From Cladorhizidae sp. MBARI D1340-BT2 (taxonomy: Eukaryota; Porifera; Demospongiae; Poecilosclerida; Cladorhizidae): a stretch of DNA of 64,000 nucleotides. Positions within the stretch are counted from its first letter, which is position 1, and each line of letters opens with the position of its first letter. Both the position numbers and the translations under genes were made by a program. A model generated the notes under the pieces. That model saw nothing but the letters and a program-made list of their open reading frames with translations. It was not told the DNA's origin and made no database searches. Shown piece by piece: positions 21,651 through 33,331 of the stretch. The stretch covers positions 32,509,529 to 32,573,528 of the forward strand of contig JAQNBH010000015.1 in assembly GCA_028752905.1 (NCBI GenBank), given 5' to 3'.

Positions 21651-24528
21651 AACCGGAGACTTCCCTCTTGGTTACGCTTTAAGTCCTACAGTGGTGAAGT
21701 CTAGAAGTAAGTCTTTTCAAGTGTAGCTACGTCGTACCTCTAGTGATAATAGACAAATTTGCAGTCGAGTCAATTTCTCCTTGTACTAGCACACCTTTAT
21801 TAGGTGGCTCTCGATTAAAATCAAAGAGGTACTTGTAGACAGACTGTCAGAATATTTGTAGTCTTGCCCTCTTTTTTATCTAGGCTTTCATACCACTCTT
21901 TTTTTGCCCTTGCCGTAAGATAAAACCTGCACAATTTGATAAATATATGACTAACATTTTGCTTAGAGGAAAGTATTGGTTAAAGTCAGATATCAGTTAT
22001 GCTTGCTCTGAAACAAATGAAGCTTTAGCTAATAAGCTGGCTAGCCATTTCAAAGCACTAGGTTGCTGAGCAGCATGAGAACGATCTACCAAATGTCCAC
22101 TGGCTCACATTACAATATATTTGATTTAGGGCTGATAGCAATCTAACTGTTTATCTTTTTTGATGATAGTGGATATATTATTACCAAAAGGCCATTTTAA
22201 AGTGGCAAGGGTAGAAATCTAGCACAAGCTGTTAGCTAGCAGTACTGCACCAAGCCCTATTCTAATATAAAACTTAAAAGTTGCTAAAATGGCAAAAGGT
22301 TGAGTGGCAAGCATGGCTACCATTGTCTTGAACTAAAGGCAGCTAAAGGCAACAGAATATAAAAGGTAAAGACTGAGCTAAACGCATTGCATAATGCACT
22401 GGAACATAGATGATCAAGTGCTATTTGGCTAAATTATAATAACACGCCTTTGGCCTAAATGCTAATAAGTGAAAAAGCAACCCAATGTTTTGTTTGCCAT
22501 TATTTTCATTAGGCTGGCTTGTAAATCAACAGCATTCAATAAAGCCCTGAAGTGATGTAGCAGGTACTCACCTTGACTCCTGTTTTAATGACAAAATTAC
22601 TCAACGACTAAAGATCTATGTAGGCATATAGATGGCAGGTACAATTTCATGAAGGTGCCTTACCCAGCTCTATGCTTGAATGAGAACGTTGCATTGAGTG
22701 TGTCATGGATAAATTGGACATATCATGTGTGCTTCTTTCAAGACACAAACTACAATTGTTCATAATCAAAAGTGGAGCTTCCAAACTTAACAATACGTGT
22801 TGATGTCTGTTGTATAGGATGGCAGGTCATTATGTAACAACAAGTTTATAAGTTAGGCATATACATTTGTATATTGGTTAAAAGCATGTGATTTGAAAAG
22901 GAAATTAACCAATTCTTGATAAAGATTGAGATCACTTAATGTTAGTGCATCTAGAGAGCAATTTATACCTATACAAAGAAATTGAATGCAAAACATTGGA
23001 TGATCTTGGAGGCAGGGTATAGGCTAGAGGACAAGCACTCCTGTTCTAGATAATTGGCTTAACTTCATTATGAATATATGCCAGAAACATTTGTCCCAGA
23101 TAGCCAACTTCGTGTTACAAAGATGGGTAGCCTCATTAATTGGAACAGCTTCAAAGCAATGGTTTTATGATGCTCACGGATTTTGCATGGAATTACCTTA
23201 ACTTTTTGCTGTTTTATGAGTTAAAACAAAATTTGACTGCTTCAAACAAAGCTATAGAAAGGACACTAAGTTTCATCATGTATCAAGCAATGTAGGTTAA
23301 TTAATGATTTATGTCAGAATTCCTGTAAAACATGTATATGCACATCTTGAGATGGGTGCTCATTATTATGTCCTTTTGGACTTTAATAAGCCAAGCCAAA
23401 GCTAAGTCAGTTACAATATCTTGCTCTGTGACATAATACTATAGTAAACAAATACCACATTTTGTAACCCAATACCCAAGACACCACAAGTACTCGAGTA
23501 AAAATGTAATTAACAAGTCCTTATGATGATGCTCATCCCACAAATGATTTATGACCTGTTAGAAATTTGCTTTGAGTTTGTGTCATGAATATACCCAAAA
23601 AATAAGGGCTATAGGCCTATAATAGGAGGGACAATGTGGGGGAGAGTATGGGAGGTGATTCCCTCTCGGCTACCAGAGGGCCACTCTTGCTGTATTTGCA
23701 GCTTTCTAAGCTTTATTAGACATGACTTTTAGAGCATGGGTTTAGTAATCACAATTGCAGAAAAAAACTGAACTCTCATGACCTTCATCCAAATTGGCCC
23801 AACCGTTGAATAATTATTGCCTTTACCTGATGACTGGTTCCCGGTGGGGGGCTAGGCCTCTCAAATTAAGGATTCCACACCACCCCCTCTTACCTCCCCA
23901 CTGCAACACAGGAGAGTATTGTAGAGAGACTAACAGTCGTACTATAAACAGGATAGTCTCATTATCAGCAAGTACGCTATTACTCCCCATATTATTTTGA
24001 ACCACCGTTTTTAAATAGCAAACATCAAATCCCCCTAAGGAAAGCTCATATCTCAGCTAATAACATATAGCTGGAAATTTTGACGGTAAAAGTACTTGAT
24101 ATTTACAGGATATTGGATTTCACGGTTGTGTATAATTATATGAGCCAATAAAGTGGGCATGGCAGATCATATCAGTTATGGGCAGCTTCAAATTTTTCTT
24201 GCTGTGTGGGAGGCCACCATATATACCATCCAATATGGACTTGGGGAAGAGCTGAGCACCAAAAAGAAATGGTGGAAACTGGATGTGATGTGTCAGGCAT
24301 ATGTCATATGTATGGTGGGATTTTTTTTGTGGTTTTAGTCTTTGACGACTTATTTTTGGCTCTTATTAGCTAGTTCTTAGCTGCCTAAATGGTGGTTTCA
24401 GCAGCTCCAAAAATACTTGCCTTGTATCCTTTACTAAGTTAGTAAACCGTACACCCCCCCCATCCCCCCCACACACACATAACTTGCAATAATATATGTC
24501 ACTTCGTAATAATTATGTTTACTAACAG
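21651..24528. other. No recognisable gene
   Basis: AT-rich intergenic or intronic DNA; only short frames. Confidence 0.5.
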
Positions 24529-24588
24529 AAAAGACTTAACAGCACCTCCATGAGCAACCTGGTTCTCGATTGTTGGAAAAATACATGG
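24529..24588 (+). CDS. Possible small exon
   Basis: A 60-bp open segment between ACTAACAG and GGTAAGTTTG (KRLNSTSMSNLVLDCWKNTW). It is supported by splice-like borders only. Confidence 0.2.
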
Positions 24589-25119
24589 GTAAGTTTGATG
24601 ATGAATGTCAACAGTCAAGCTCATTCACATACTTTTTCAGTCCGAAATAAGACATGACTCAATTAAGTTAGGCTATGCAGATAAATTTCAACTAAGCAGG
24701 CAACTGATTTTGATAAATAATTTTTATAGTAAGCAAAAACTATCAGCAATATAATTATATATGTGTGTGTGCTTTAACAACCAATAAACGTGGTATAGAA
24801 TGGCATCTGCTCTCTTTGGTTAGTTCTAGAGTTCTATATACCCTGCAACTGTCACCAAGTCCTTGAAGGAGGCTATAGGTGATCTTTGGATGTATCTAAT
24901 AACAAAAACAAAAATTAACATGGCAAGTGAAGACTTCCGAGTGTAAAAGAATTTATATTATGTGTTTAAAATGAGTGGTTCATCCCTGTTCTTCTTAGTT
25001 TACTTGTGGAGTTCTCATGCCACAATGTTGGAGTAGTGTTTAAAAATGACATCAACAAAACCGAAAAAGCGTCAGACCCAAAAAATATCTATATTTTCTA
25101 AAGATCAAAATAAAATAAA

Positions 25120-25257
25120 ACAAGAGTATATGTGTAGACCATTACCAGTTGGATGATCCTTTTACATTTAAATAATCCTGCTTTTTAAAATCTCTGTGTA
25201 TGTTTTAAATGATAGGGATTATCCAACTGGTTGTGGTCAAAATGGGTACACTCTTGC
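25120..25257. mobile_element. Foldback (palindromic) MITE
   Basis: About 52-bp arms are inverted repeats of each other: CAAGAGTATA.. and ACCAGTTGGATGATCC on the left, GGATTATCCAACTGGT and ..TACACTCTTG on the right, with a loop of about 35 bp. It has no coding capacity. Confidence 0.65.
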
Positions 25258-25353
25258 TTCCATACTTCTTTTGAAAAGTCAATCCAGTACAGTTGTTTTT
25301 AAACAAAAAATATTTTTGTAATTGTTTATATGCGTGAGTGTATGTATTTGTAG

Positions 25354-25405
25354 GCAAATGTCAAGAAGTCGGACCAAATCCCCAGACATTCGATGTAAAA
25401 GGAAG
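25354..25405 (+). CDS. Possible cytoplasmic exon upstream of the 27.7-kb tail
   Basis: An open segment between TTGTAG and GTAAGC reads KCQEVGPNPQTFDVKG. Its two leftover 3' bases would match the one-base start of the exon at 27756. It is otherwise unsupported. Confidence 0.3.
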
Positions 25406-25442
25406 GTAAGCAACTACTTAAATGATCCCCTTCGCAATTATC

Positions 25443-25503
25443 AACTTGAAATTGTATTCTCATGACATTTCGACTAGATGCTCTAGTCTTCATCAAGAAT
25501 AAT
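25443..25503 (-). ncRNA. Degenerate hammerhead-like motif
   Basis: Minus strand: ATTATTC, TTGATGA (C to T in the core), stem II GACTAG-AGCAT-CTAGTC, GAAATGTC, then the shared TTTCAAGTTGATAATTG body. Stem II is better paired than in the 10.3-kb copy, but the core change should inactivate it. Confidence 0.55.
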
Positions 25504-25553
25504 GCATCTAGTCAAAATCGAGTTGATTATTGAGAAGGTTATTGTAATGTTAT
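25504..25553 (+). repeat. Inverted partial copy of the PLE terminal repeat
   Basis: GCATCTAGTCAAAATCGAGT and GATTATTGAGAAGG are the same element in plus orientation, head to head with the copy at 25443-25503. A foldback pair results. Confidence 0.55.
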
Positions 25554-25875
25554 TATATCCACTGAGAAAGTTTACTTAATGATGTGCACATATGTAAGCA
25601 TACAATGTAATATTTCTACTGCTGTTGTGCATGTACAAGACAAATATTTTAATTTGTCAAAATATATATAGAACAAGATGGTATATTCTCTACTGCAAAC
25701 ATTTATAGGATACTTTAATGAACACAAATATAATACGCATTTAAAATATATATATAATTTCGGTCTTTATTACCTCAATAGTTGTAGGGTCCTATAAATA
25801 TTTGTGTTCTACATTGATAATTTTTTAGCCTATATATATTTTATATATAATAAATGTACATATACATAGAACAAC

Positions 25876-25925
25876 TCTGTCGAGAGAGTAAATTTCAAGT
25901 TGATTAATGAGAAAGTCATTGTAGC
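25876..25925 (+). repeat. PLE terminal-repeat fragment starting at the predicted cleavage site
   Basis: Begins CTGTCGAGAGAGTAAATTTC and continues into GTTGATTAATGAGAAAGTC. Nothing upstream of GTC matches the family, so homology starts at about the ribozyme cleavage position. Confidence 0.5.
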
Positions 25926-26394
25926 TCTTGTCTTGTTTCCATTTCTTTTGTTTTTAGCTAACCTCCAAAAAGAAGTTATTCAAGATAAATCCCAAACTAA
26001 CCAGTCATAGATGTTACTCTATACCATGTTTATTATGCTTATACATTTGTACATGTACACATAGATGAGTGGATTGTAACTAGTTACCTGTTTTTTCCGA
26101 ATGTTGTGTGAACTATGTATGTTTTGACACAAGAGTAAGCTTCTGAGGAAAGCAATGATCACCATATAGAGATTTTAAAAACAAGTATCACAAGTCTTCA
26201 TTATAAGCAAAGCGAGGTATTGTATGATCATGGAATCCCTTTTTGCCTCAAGTCAATAAATGGCCTCCATATCCTCGTGAATGAACTGCAGTTATAAATT
26301 CTGAATATGTTTAGTGTGATCATTGAACCAAGTAAAACAAAACAAAAGGAATGTTCATGCAAGTATGAAATAAACGATAAAGAGCAAACAGTGT

Positions 26395-26700
26395 GCTAGA
26401 AGCTGAGGAATTGGTTAACTAGAGGGATAGAGTGAGAAGAAGGCAGAGTCTGCTGCAGCAATAGAGGAACAGAGGAGAGCAACTCTAGGGAAAGGAAAGG
26501 ACAACATGAGAATGCTGCTCTACCAACTCTCAAAGAACTTAATTAAACCGCTAGAAGCTGAGGAATTGATGGACCTAGGTTAACTAGAGGGATAGAGTGA
26601 GAAGAAGGCAGAGTCTGCTGCAGCAATGGAGGAACAGAGGAGAGCAACTCTAGGGAAAGGACAACATGAGAATGCTACTCTACCAACTCTCACAGATCTT
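26395..26700. repeat. Two-copy tandem duplication, about 155 bp
   Basis: Copies start at 26395 and 26550 with GCTAGAAGCTGAGGAATTG and share GCAGAGTCTGCTGCAGCAAT and CTCTACCAACTCTCA. Frames through the junction are protein-like (EAEELMDLG) but short. Confidence 0.75.
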
Positions 26701-27755
26701 TATTTTAATATTAAATTTGACTTCCAGCCATACATTCAAAGTTTGAATATTACCTATTATTACCAGATAAAGTATACTGTAAAAGCTTTTTGTATGCATT
26801 GGTAAATTCTTATTTCATTTCATTTTAACAACATTCTTTCTCTTGTTTCTATTATTTTATAGACAAACACCCACCTACAAGAAATTATATCAGAACTTAA
26901 TAAAAGATAGTTTTATTCCTTACTATATTTATTATTCAAGTAGACAGACATACCTACTGTAATGTTAATTTTAAAAAGGGGTTCTGTAAATGTGTGTAGG
27001 AAAAATTATTGTTTAATTTCTTATCATGTTTGTATTAAATATTTTCCACTGTATTATGGCATTTATATTGCTGCTTGGGATGTCTGTATGGAATTAGCTA
27101 GCAGTCTTCACCATAGCTAACAAATTATTTAGCTCCTTTAATCCAGTCTTTAAAAATTGGTTGCACCAGCATTTGTAGCTCAACTGACTTCAAGTATATA
27201 CATCATATTGCATCTGCACAAACTAAACAAATAGAGTTGACTGATGTTAGTAACTTCACTCTCTAGACAGATCACCAAGAATTTCTGTTTACCATCAAAT
27301 CATGGAGATCAGATCTCATGCAGTGCAAGATACATTTCATTCTCTAAGAAAGTATATATTCTTGGTACCTATTTTGGAATGATGAAAATATCTGAACAAT
27401 AAAAAGTTTGATAAACTATTAGCTCTTTATTAAACACATACCCAAGTGATGTTAACAGTTTTAAAAAGTGTGTCAGCTATATCGACACAATAATTGCTAC
27501 CTTGAAGGGGTATGTGGAAGAAGCAATAAATCACTGAAGAACACCAAGACAAAGACAAAAATTGCTAGACCTCGAGATCTCCAATTTATATAATATAACA
27601 AATAGGACTTTTGTAGACAAATTAAATTCTTCTCTAATTTGAGGAATATATTTTCTGTCATAGACAAGCAAAGATAGAGGAGTATGTTCATGTGAACATG
27701 TCATTACTATAAGCAAGATAAAACTTGGTTGATTATCATTATTTCTTTTGAATAG

Positions 27756-27998
27756 TTCAACAATAGCGACAGAGGGAGATGTTGCATATGGACAAGCCTC
27801 AACTGAAAACTAGTAAGACTTGCTAGACATTTTTCAATGCCAGAGTAAATATTGTTATTCTCCAACAGTCCTGTAGAAATGGAGATGTGTGTCGCATATG
27901 GACTGCAAGTGTCTGCATCAGAGCACACTTACAAGGAAATTTCCATTACAACAACAGAGCCGGAAGAATATGACTACATTCAACCACATAACAATTGA
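27756..27998 (+). CDS. 3' end of a receptor-like gene with VAYG and ITAM-like YxxI motifs
   Basis: Exon 27756-27812 (57 bp) follows TTTTGAATAG and reads STIATEGDVAYGQASTEN, with a GTAAGACT donor. A 56-bp intron ends TCTCCAACAG at 27868. The terminal exon 27869-27998 reads PVEMEMCVAYGLQVSASEHT, YKEISITTTEPEEYDYI and QPHNN then TGA. Intron phase, donor, acceptor and peptide all match the 1-981 array, so the two are paralogous. YKEI and YDYI are spaced YxxI-x9-YxxI, close to an ITAM. Tyrosines would be docking sites for SH2 proteins if phosphorylated, which is inference. Upstream exons are not confidently identified. Confidence 0.65.
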
Positions 27999-28522
27999 CA
28001 AGGATTGTTAAATTTCTCTCTATATTTATGACTGTGCAATTTTCATTCTTTCTTTTTTTTTGTTTTGTTTTTGTGTCTTTCATTTGAATTGTAGTAACAC
28101 TATATTTATTTGATTGTACTGTCGAGAGTGCTCAGTTAGTTACTAATAAGTTCATCTATGGCCTTGTTATTGGGTGTAAGACCAGACCAATAGCAGCTGC
28201 ATGGCTACTTAACTATGAGTGCTAACTTGAAACACTTTGGTAAGTTGCATGGTTAACCTAAGTTCTGGTGTGTTATAATCTTTGTTCAGCCATTCAGCAA
28301 GAAAGCTTTATACTCTCAACTAACTTTTGTTTATATGGACATGCCTAAATAACTATAATAGCTCATGGCCTATGTACACTTGCATATTGAAGGTTACTTA
28401 TTAGAACAGCTTCTCAGAGTTTTTGTAGATCTAGATTGATAACTAATAATACATATTAGCAAAAGGCTACTTTTGGACAATGAAGAGCATTCTACATGGA
28501 TTTTTTTCCCCTTCACTATTCT
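27999..28522. other. No recognisable gene; presumed 3' flank
   Basis: AT-rich DNA after the TGA at 27998. No obvious polyadenylation signal could be singled out. Confidence 0.4.
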
Positions 28523-28808
28523 CTTAAATTGAATCAGTGGTTATCATACAAAAATCAGTCCATTATATTATTGATGGATAATGTTGGCTTTCATTTAGCC
28601 ATTAAATTTATCAACATCAAGGTTTACTTCTTGCCAGCAAAGGCAACCGCAAAACTCCAGCCTCTGGACCTGTGAATTAGCCAAACCTTTATCAGCATTT
28701 TTTCATCAAAGTTAGATCATTATAACACAGCTTCTGATGTAATGAGATTGATCAACATCCTCAATGCACTGACTGTATGGTCACTGGCAAAGACTAAAAG
28801 TATTTGAA
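28523..28808 (+). pseudogene. pogo/Tigger-type DDE transposase remnant
   Basis: The frame reads LLMDNVGFHL, then NIKVYFLPAKATAKLQPLDL, a TGA, and ISQTFISIFSSKLDHYNTAS and DVMRLINILNAL. This matches the pogo/Tigger second catalytic Asp block (LL.DN..H) followed by I...FLPP.TTS.LQPLD.GII. The stop after LDL and the truncated ends show it is dead. Confidence 0.7.
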
Positions 28809-30840
28809 TAAAAAAGCTCACTCTACAAGATTATGTAAAATGTTATACCAAAACCAATGTTTTTTGTTTTAAAATAAACAATTTTTCCCCCCATTCATAC
28901 AGTGAAAATTAGGATAAACCTGATGACCTCTCTACAAAGGCAATTTTCCCAAAGCATCCTTATCTCAGAGGTTACAAAGTATACTATTGAAAGTTGAACT
29001 ATAGCAGGTAGGTATTACTAGTTGTGATCATGGATTTATAATGTAGCTACTGTATTTGTTCTTGTAAAAGGTTGCAGTAATACTGATGCTGTCTTTATCT
29101 CACTCAAGAGTGTTCAGTCGGGATACACATGAGACCAGCATTTGAATGCTGACACATAGCTCAGGAATGCCAAAAATGAGGAATGCATTTTTCTTAAAAA
29201 GTTGCCTGTGAATATTCAATTCACAATGCTATTTTCACAATTAAATGCTGAAGTTGGTTGCAGATGCATAAAATATGGTGAGTTTCAAAAGAGACTTTTT
29301 TTGTCTTTAAAGTTAAAGAGTGGCACATGTCAATACCATGCCATTAGGTAAGCTAATAGAATGATTTCCTTACAGAAAATGTTTGAACAATGTAAGTCAA
29401 CTAGTTTTTGTACAAGTTTGATAGACTATAGTATCATTCATGTTTGCTTCTGATGTTCTCTTGGTGATTTGGTCATGTTTGCAAACCTACCAATTGAGAT
29501 GTCAGTTTATAAGTGACCCAAAAATATTGAGGAATCACCCAGAGGAAGCCTTGGGCTAAAGGGATGCTCAGCCAGGATCATCAACATCACTAGCAATGAC
29601 AGCAATCTTATCTATAATGGTAGTGACTATAAATTGCTTCAAGACAGTTGTCAGGATCTTGATGCTGGAGACACCATGTTTAGAGTTTTCTGGTGCATGT
29701 CCTATTCATGTCAAAGCTCAGTTTCATAAGGGTGATATGGATATTTCAGTCTTATACTATCTTACACTCTGTGTGGTCCAATGCTCCTTTGTGTACTGCA
29801 TCATCTTCCTTCTACAGGATGGCTGCAGTGATTATTTCGTCAGTAATAGTTTTTGCATACTATTATATAATAGGATGGGGAAATGGAGCTGATCAATTTT
29901 GATCCTCTGGTTAACAACTATGGCAAGTATCATCAATGATCCTCTAGTTGACAACTTTGACCATTACCATCACACTGGCTTCTAACTGATGCTAACTATC
30001 TGGCCATGGGCCCCAATAGAAGCAAACAAGCTTTTGAAACTAATCATGCAGCGGTAGGGTAGCAGCAAGCTGAGGACTTACAATGTCAAGAGTACATGGT
30101 AAATACATTAGGTTGGTTGATTACTGTGTGCAAATTGGCATGGAAGACTTTTTTGTCATTTAGTTCCAGTTGAGGTTAAACCAGTCACAGAAAATCATAA
30201 ATTTTGATCACATTCAGCCTAAGGTTCTTCTTAGCAGGAATGTATAGGATATCTCTCTGATCTACTACCCAGAGTTATTAAAGATGTTCCCAAGTTCCCA
30301 AAGGTAACCAATGCTATGTTGGTCACCTCCTCTTCATCCAAAACTGTGACAAAATGTGAGAGAATGTGAGAGAAACAGCATTCTTCCATACAATCTCATT
30401 AAGTACATGAGACCCTCTCCTCCACAAGACACTACCATTTTTTCGAACTTGTAGTTTGTCTATCTAGTTACGAGCAACAAATGACAGGCTATATTCTTCA
30501 CTCTTGATTGCCTTTTCTACTTTTTGGAGCTGTTCAATGACTGATGCCACTCTCCGACTCTGCTGCTAAAGCTACTAAATTAACATGGGCATGGGTATCA
30601 CTTTTTCATGGGCTTTCCTTTTCTTAACGGCTTTCTTCGAATTAGAAAATGGTTTGGTAAACCACATGCCTACTGTTTGCTGTAATTACGTCCCAGATTT
30701 TCTGCAGAACTTGCAAAATGCACCCTCACTATGTTCATCATATTCCTGCCAAACAAACCCACTCTGTAGAGTATTTCTTGCTGCTTGAGTGACTCACACT
30801 GTCAGGGACCCTAACCCTGACTGAGGACACTCCATCCATA
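28809..30840. other. No recognisable gene
   Basis: Open frames at 29596-29892 and 30585-30788 have no recognised domain and no clear splice context. Confidence 0.45.
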
Positions 30841-30843
30841 GCT

Positions 30844-31330
30844 GTGACAACTGAGTGCTTAATGAATGAGAACTCACATGATAAGAAGGAGGATGTGGTT
30901 AATTGTTTGTCAACCACCAGAAGCTATAGAGAATATACTAATGAGACCACATATGATAATTCTGATTACCATTCAGCAAACAGTGAACGATCTGATTGGC
31001 AGAACCTTGGAGACAGAAGGCCACCCGAAATGCCCTTACAAGGTCATTTCAGGAGTGCCCAGCCAGAGGCTGAGGTGTGATGATGTCATCAGCGGGATAA
31101 TTATAAAAGAGGTGGACTGTGAAAAGAGTAGAGAGTTAGTCTAGAACTGAAGTTGTAATTATGTATTGAGAACTGTATTGAGAACTGTATTTTGAGTATT
31201 ACCGAGTTGTATTATTGTGAAAGGACGGCACACCTCGTTTGTGCCTTATTTACACCTATTCTCATTAGTTGCTAGCTAAGGGCTAGACGGTATTCGACTA
31301 GGTCCAATACCAGGGAACACAGACATAAGA
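30844..31330 (+). mobile_element. Candidate retroelement 3' end: pol-tail-like ORF plus LTR-like promoter
   Basis: A 78-codon frame (30844-31080) contains LSTTRSYREYTNETTYDNS and RRPPEMPL, reminiscent of polyprotein C-terminal tails (TRSGR..P..Y). It ends where TGTGATGATGTCATCAGCGG begins. A TATA box (ATTATAAAAGAGG, about 31099-31112) and an inverted-repeat-like TGATGTCATCA follow. No second LTR is present, so a solo LTR or promoter is equally possible. Confidence 0.3.
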
Positions 31331-32597
31331 GTGTGTCTGATTTTGGCTCCAGGGTCAACTGTGATAGGAAGATTACAGTTGGGCTGGGGCGACACGGCTG
31401 TCCTTACTACACTGAGCTAGCATAGGGTAGAGCATCGAAGTAGACATTCACAAAAGGAAGCTGACACACACATTGCTGTGCAGATATAACTTTTATTGGC
31501 ACAGTGCTTCTTGGATTCCTAGGTTCTAAATACAATTTTTCAAACTCCACCTCATCTTCACTATAACTACTATATACTTTATGAGCTGATGCAATTGCAG
31601 ATTATATACTAGTTATATACACCGAAATAAAAATGAAGATCCATTTCATCTTTAAGAACAAACACTTTAGCGTAAACATGTCAGCCATTTATAAAGTCAG
31701 CCAGTGTAAGTAAGATGTAACTATCTGAGTTACTAATTTTGAAACTCAAAATATGCACCTCTCATCCCTTCCTTAGTCTGTGTGACAAAAGGCCACCACT
31801 GCTTCCTCATATGCCATCATTCTGTTTGGCAGGTCAGGGGTTGGCCTCACATGTCATAACATCCCTATGTGATTCTGTCACACAAACTCTTAATGGGAAG
31901 TGGTTACAGGCAGTCTGTGATTTTAGAATAAAATAGAGGTGATCTTGATATAGTGTATACTTGTTACCACTATAAAGGTATAGAACCTAGATAGAGCTAT
32001 TTCATTGCTTGGTTATAGGTTCCTTATTTCACTTAGAGTCGCTCTGTGAAGCAAGTCCACCCTCCTATGCACAATAGAGTCCTTCCCTAGGGTATTGCTG
32101 TAAAAAAATTACGTTAAAAAACATATCATAATAATTATTGAAATTCTGTTCCAGTAAAGGCTTTATCAGATTGCTAGCGCAGATATACTCTTTTCAAATC
32201 ACCCCTCCTCCCAGACATGGTGGAAAAGATAATGTCATGAAACAAGCTCAAGATGTCTGTAAATGTTTTGTTTCAAAATCAGTATGTGATTTCAAAATTT
32301 GGCGATTTCATTTTGACTTCCAGTGTGATTTCAACAATTGATTTACAATGATTTCGAAGCTAGTATATTATAGGAGGATTCCATAAGAGGTTTGAATGAT
32401 TTCATTATATATAAGTGGTTTTGCCTTGATTTCCAATAGTATCCGAGTTTCTACGTAGACACTAATTTTAGAAATTAAAAGCTGTTGGAGACTGCATGGC
32501 TGACAACTCTTTTCCATGTACCTCTACTCCATTGTTGTAATAACTTTAGTCTTAATATATATTTTGTTTCCACAGGGGAAACATTTTATTTATTGTT
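31331..32597. other. No recognisable gene
   Basis: Only short frames; no coherent repeat. Confidence 0.45.
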
Positions 32598-33145
32598 TTA
32601 TATTAAAAAAAAAACAATAACAATAAAATAACAAAATAACAAAGTCGAGGAGGTGGAGATGGAACCCAGGGTGCCCAAAACTGCTGCAGCATTCCCCCTC
32701 TGTATCGCCACAGACAGATGTTGAACGAGGTACTTTCTAGAGTTGAAATCTCTGGTAGATGCACATAACTTCCTCCCCAATTCATTCACAAATGATCGTG
32801 CCTCATGCCTCAGCACACCAGATGTCTCCACTGCAAAGGGCACAAAGAAATGGCTGCTTTCAATGTGTGTGTATTTGGTCTACTTCAATTCCTTTATATG
32901 CTTCAATGTGCGTGTATTTGGTCTACTTCAATTCCTTTATGTGCTTAGCCGTCAATCCCACTCCACTGGTAGTCCTGACAATGTATGATAGTGCAAATGT
33001 ATCAGGGCAAGTAGCATCCCACACCAATGCCTTGCCCATTTTTCAAGGCACCATTCTCATGCCATCCCGTCTGTTTCCATCTAAGGAGAAGATCATGACT
33101 TTCCAGTCTAGAATGGATCCCAGCATAATAGTGATCTATGAATGA
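32598..33145 (-). pseudogene. Non-LTR retrotransposon C-terminal remnant
   Basis: The minus strand carries KMGKALVWDATCPDTFA (about 33020), then FVPFAVETSGVLRHEARSF and VNELGRKL..STRDFN, and LVQHLSVAIQRGNAAAVLGT. This is the region following the RT in many invertebrate LINE ORF2 proteins (VWD.T.PD...A, F.P.A.ETSG, QR.S.A.QRGNA..VLGT). A 42-bp internal duplication (about 32870-32945) and stops mark it as dead. The gene 5' part is absent. Confidence 0.6.
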
Positions 33146-33331
33146 TGTTGTTGATTAATGCATGTCTAGGATGACGACCATCACTGAAGTAACAACTTAG
33201 ATCATGTCTGGCCCAGCAATCCACACATGCACAACATATTTTTGTTTTTTTAAATAAATTCTGGATGTACTTGCCATAAGGTCAATATGTCACTTATATC
33301 ACTGATTCTCTGTTGTCCATCCTGTTTAAAA

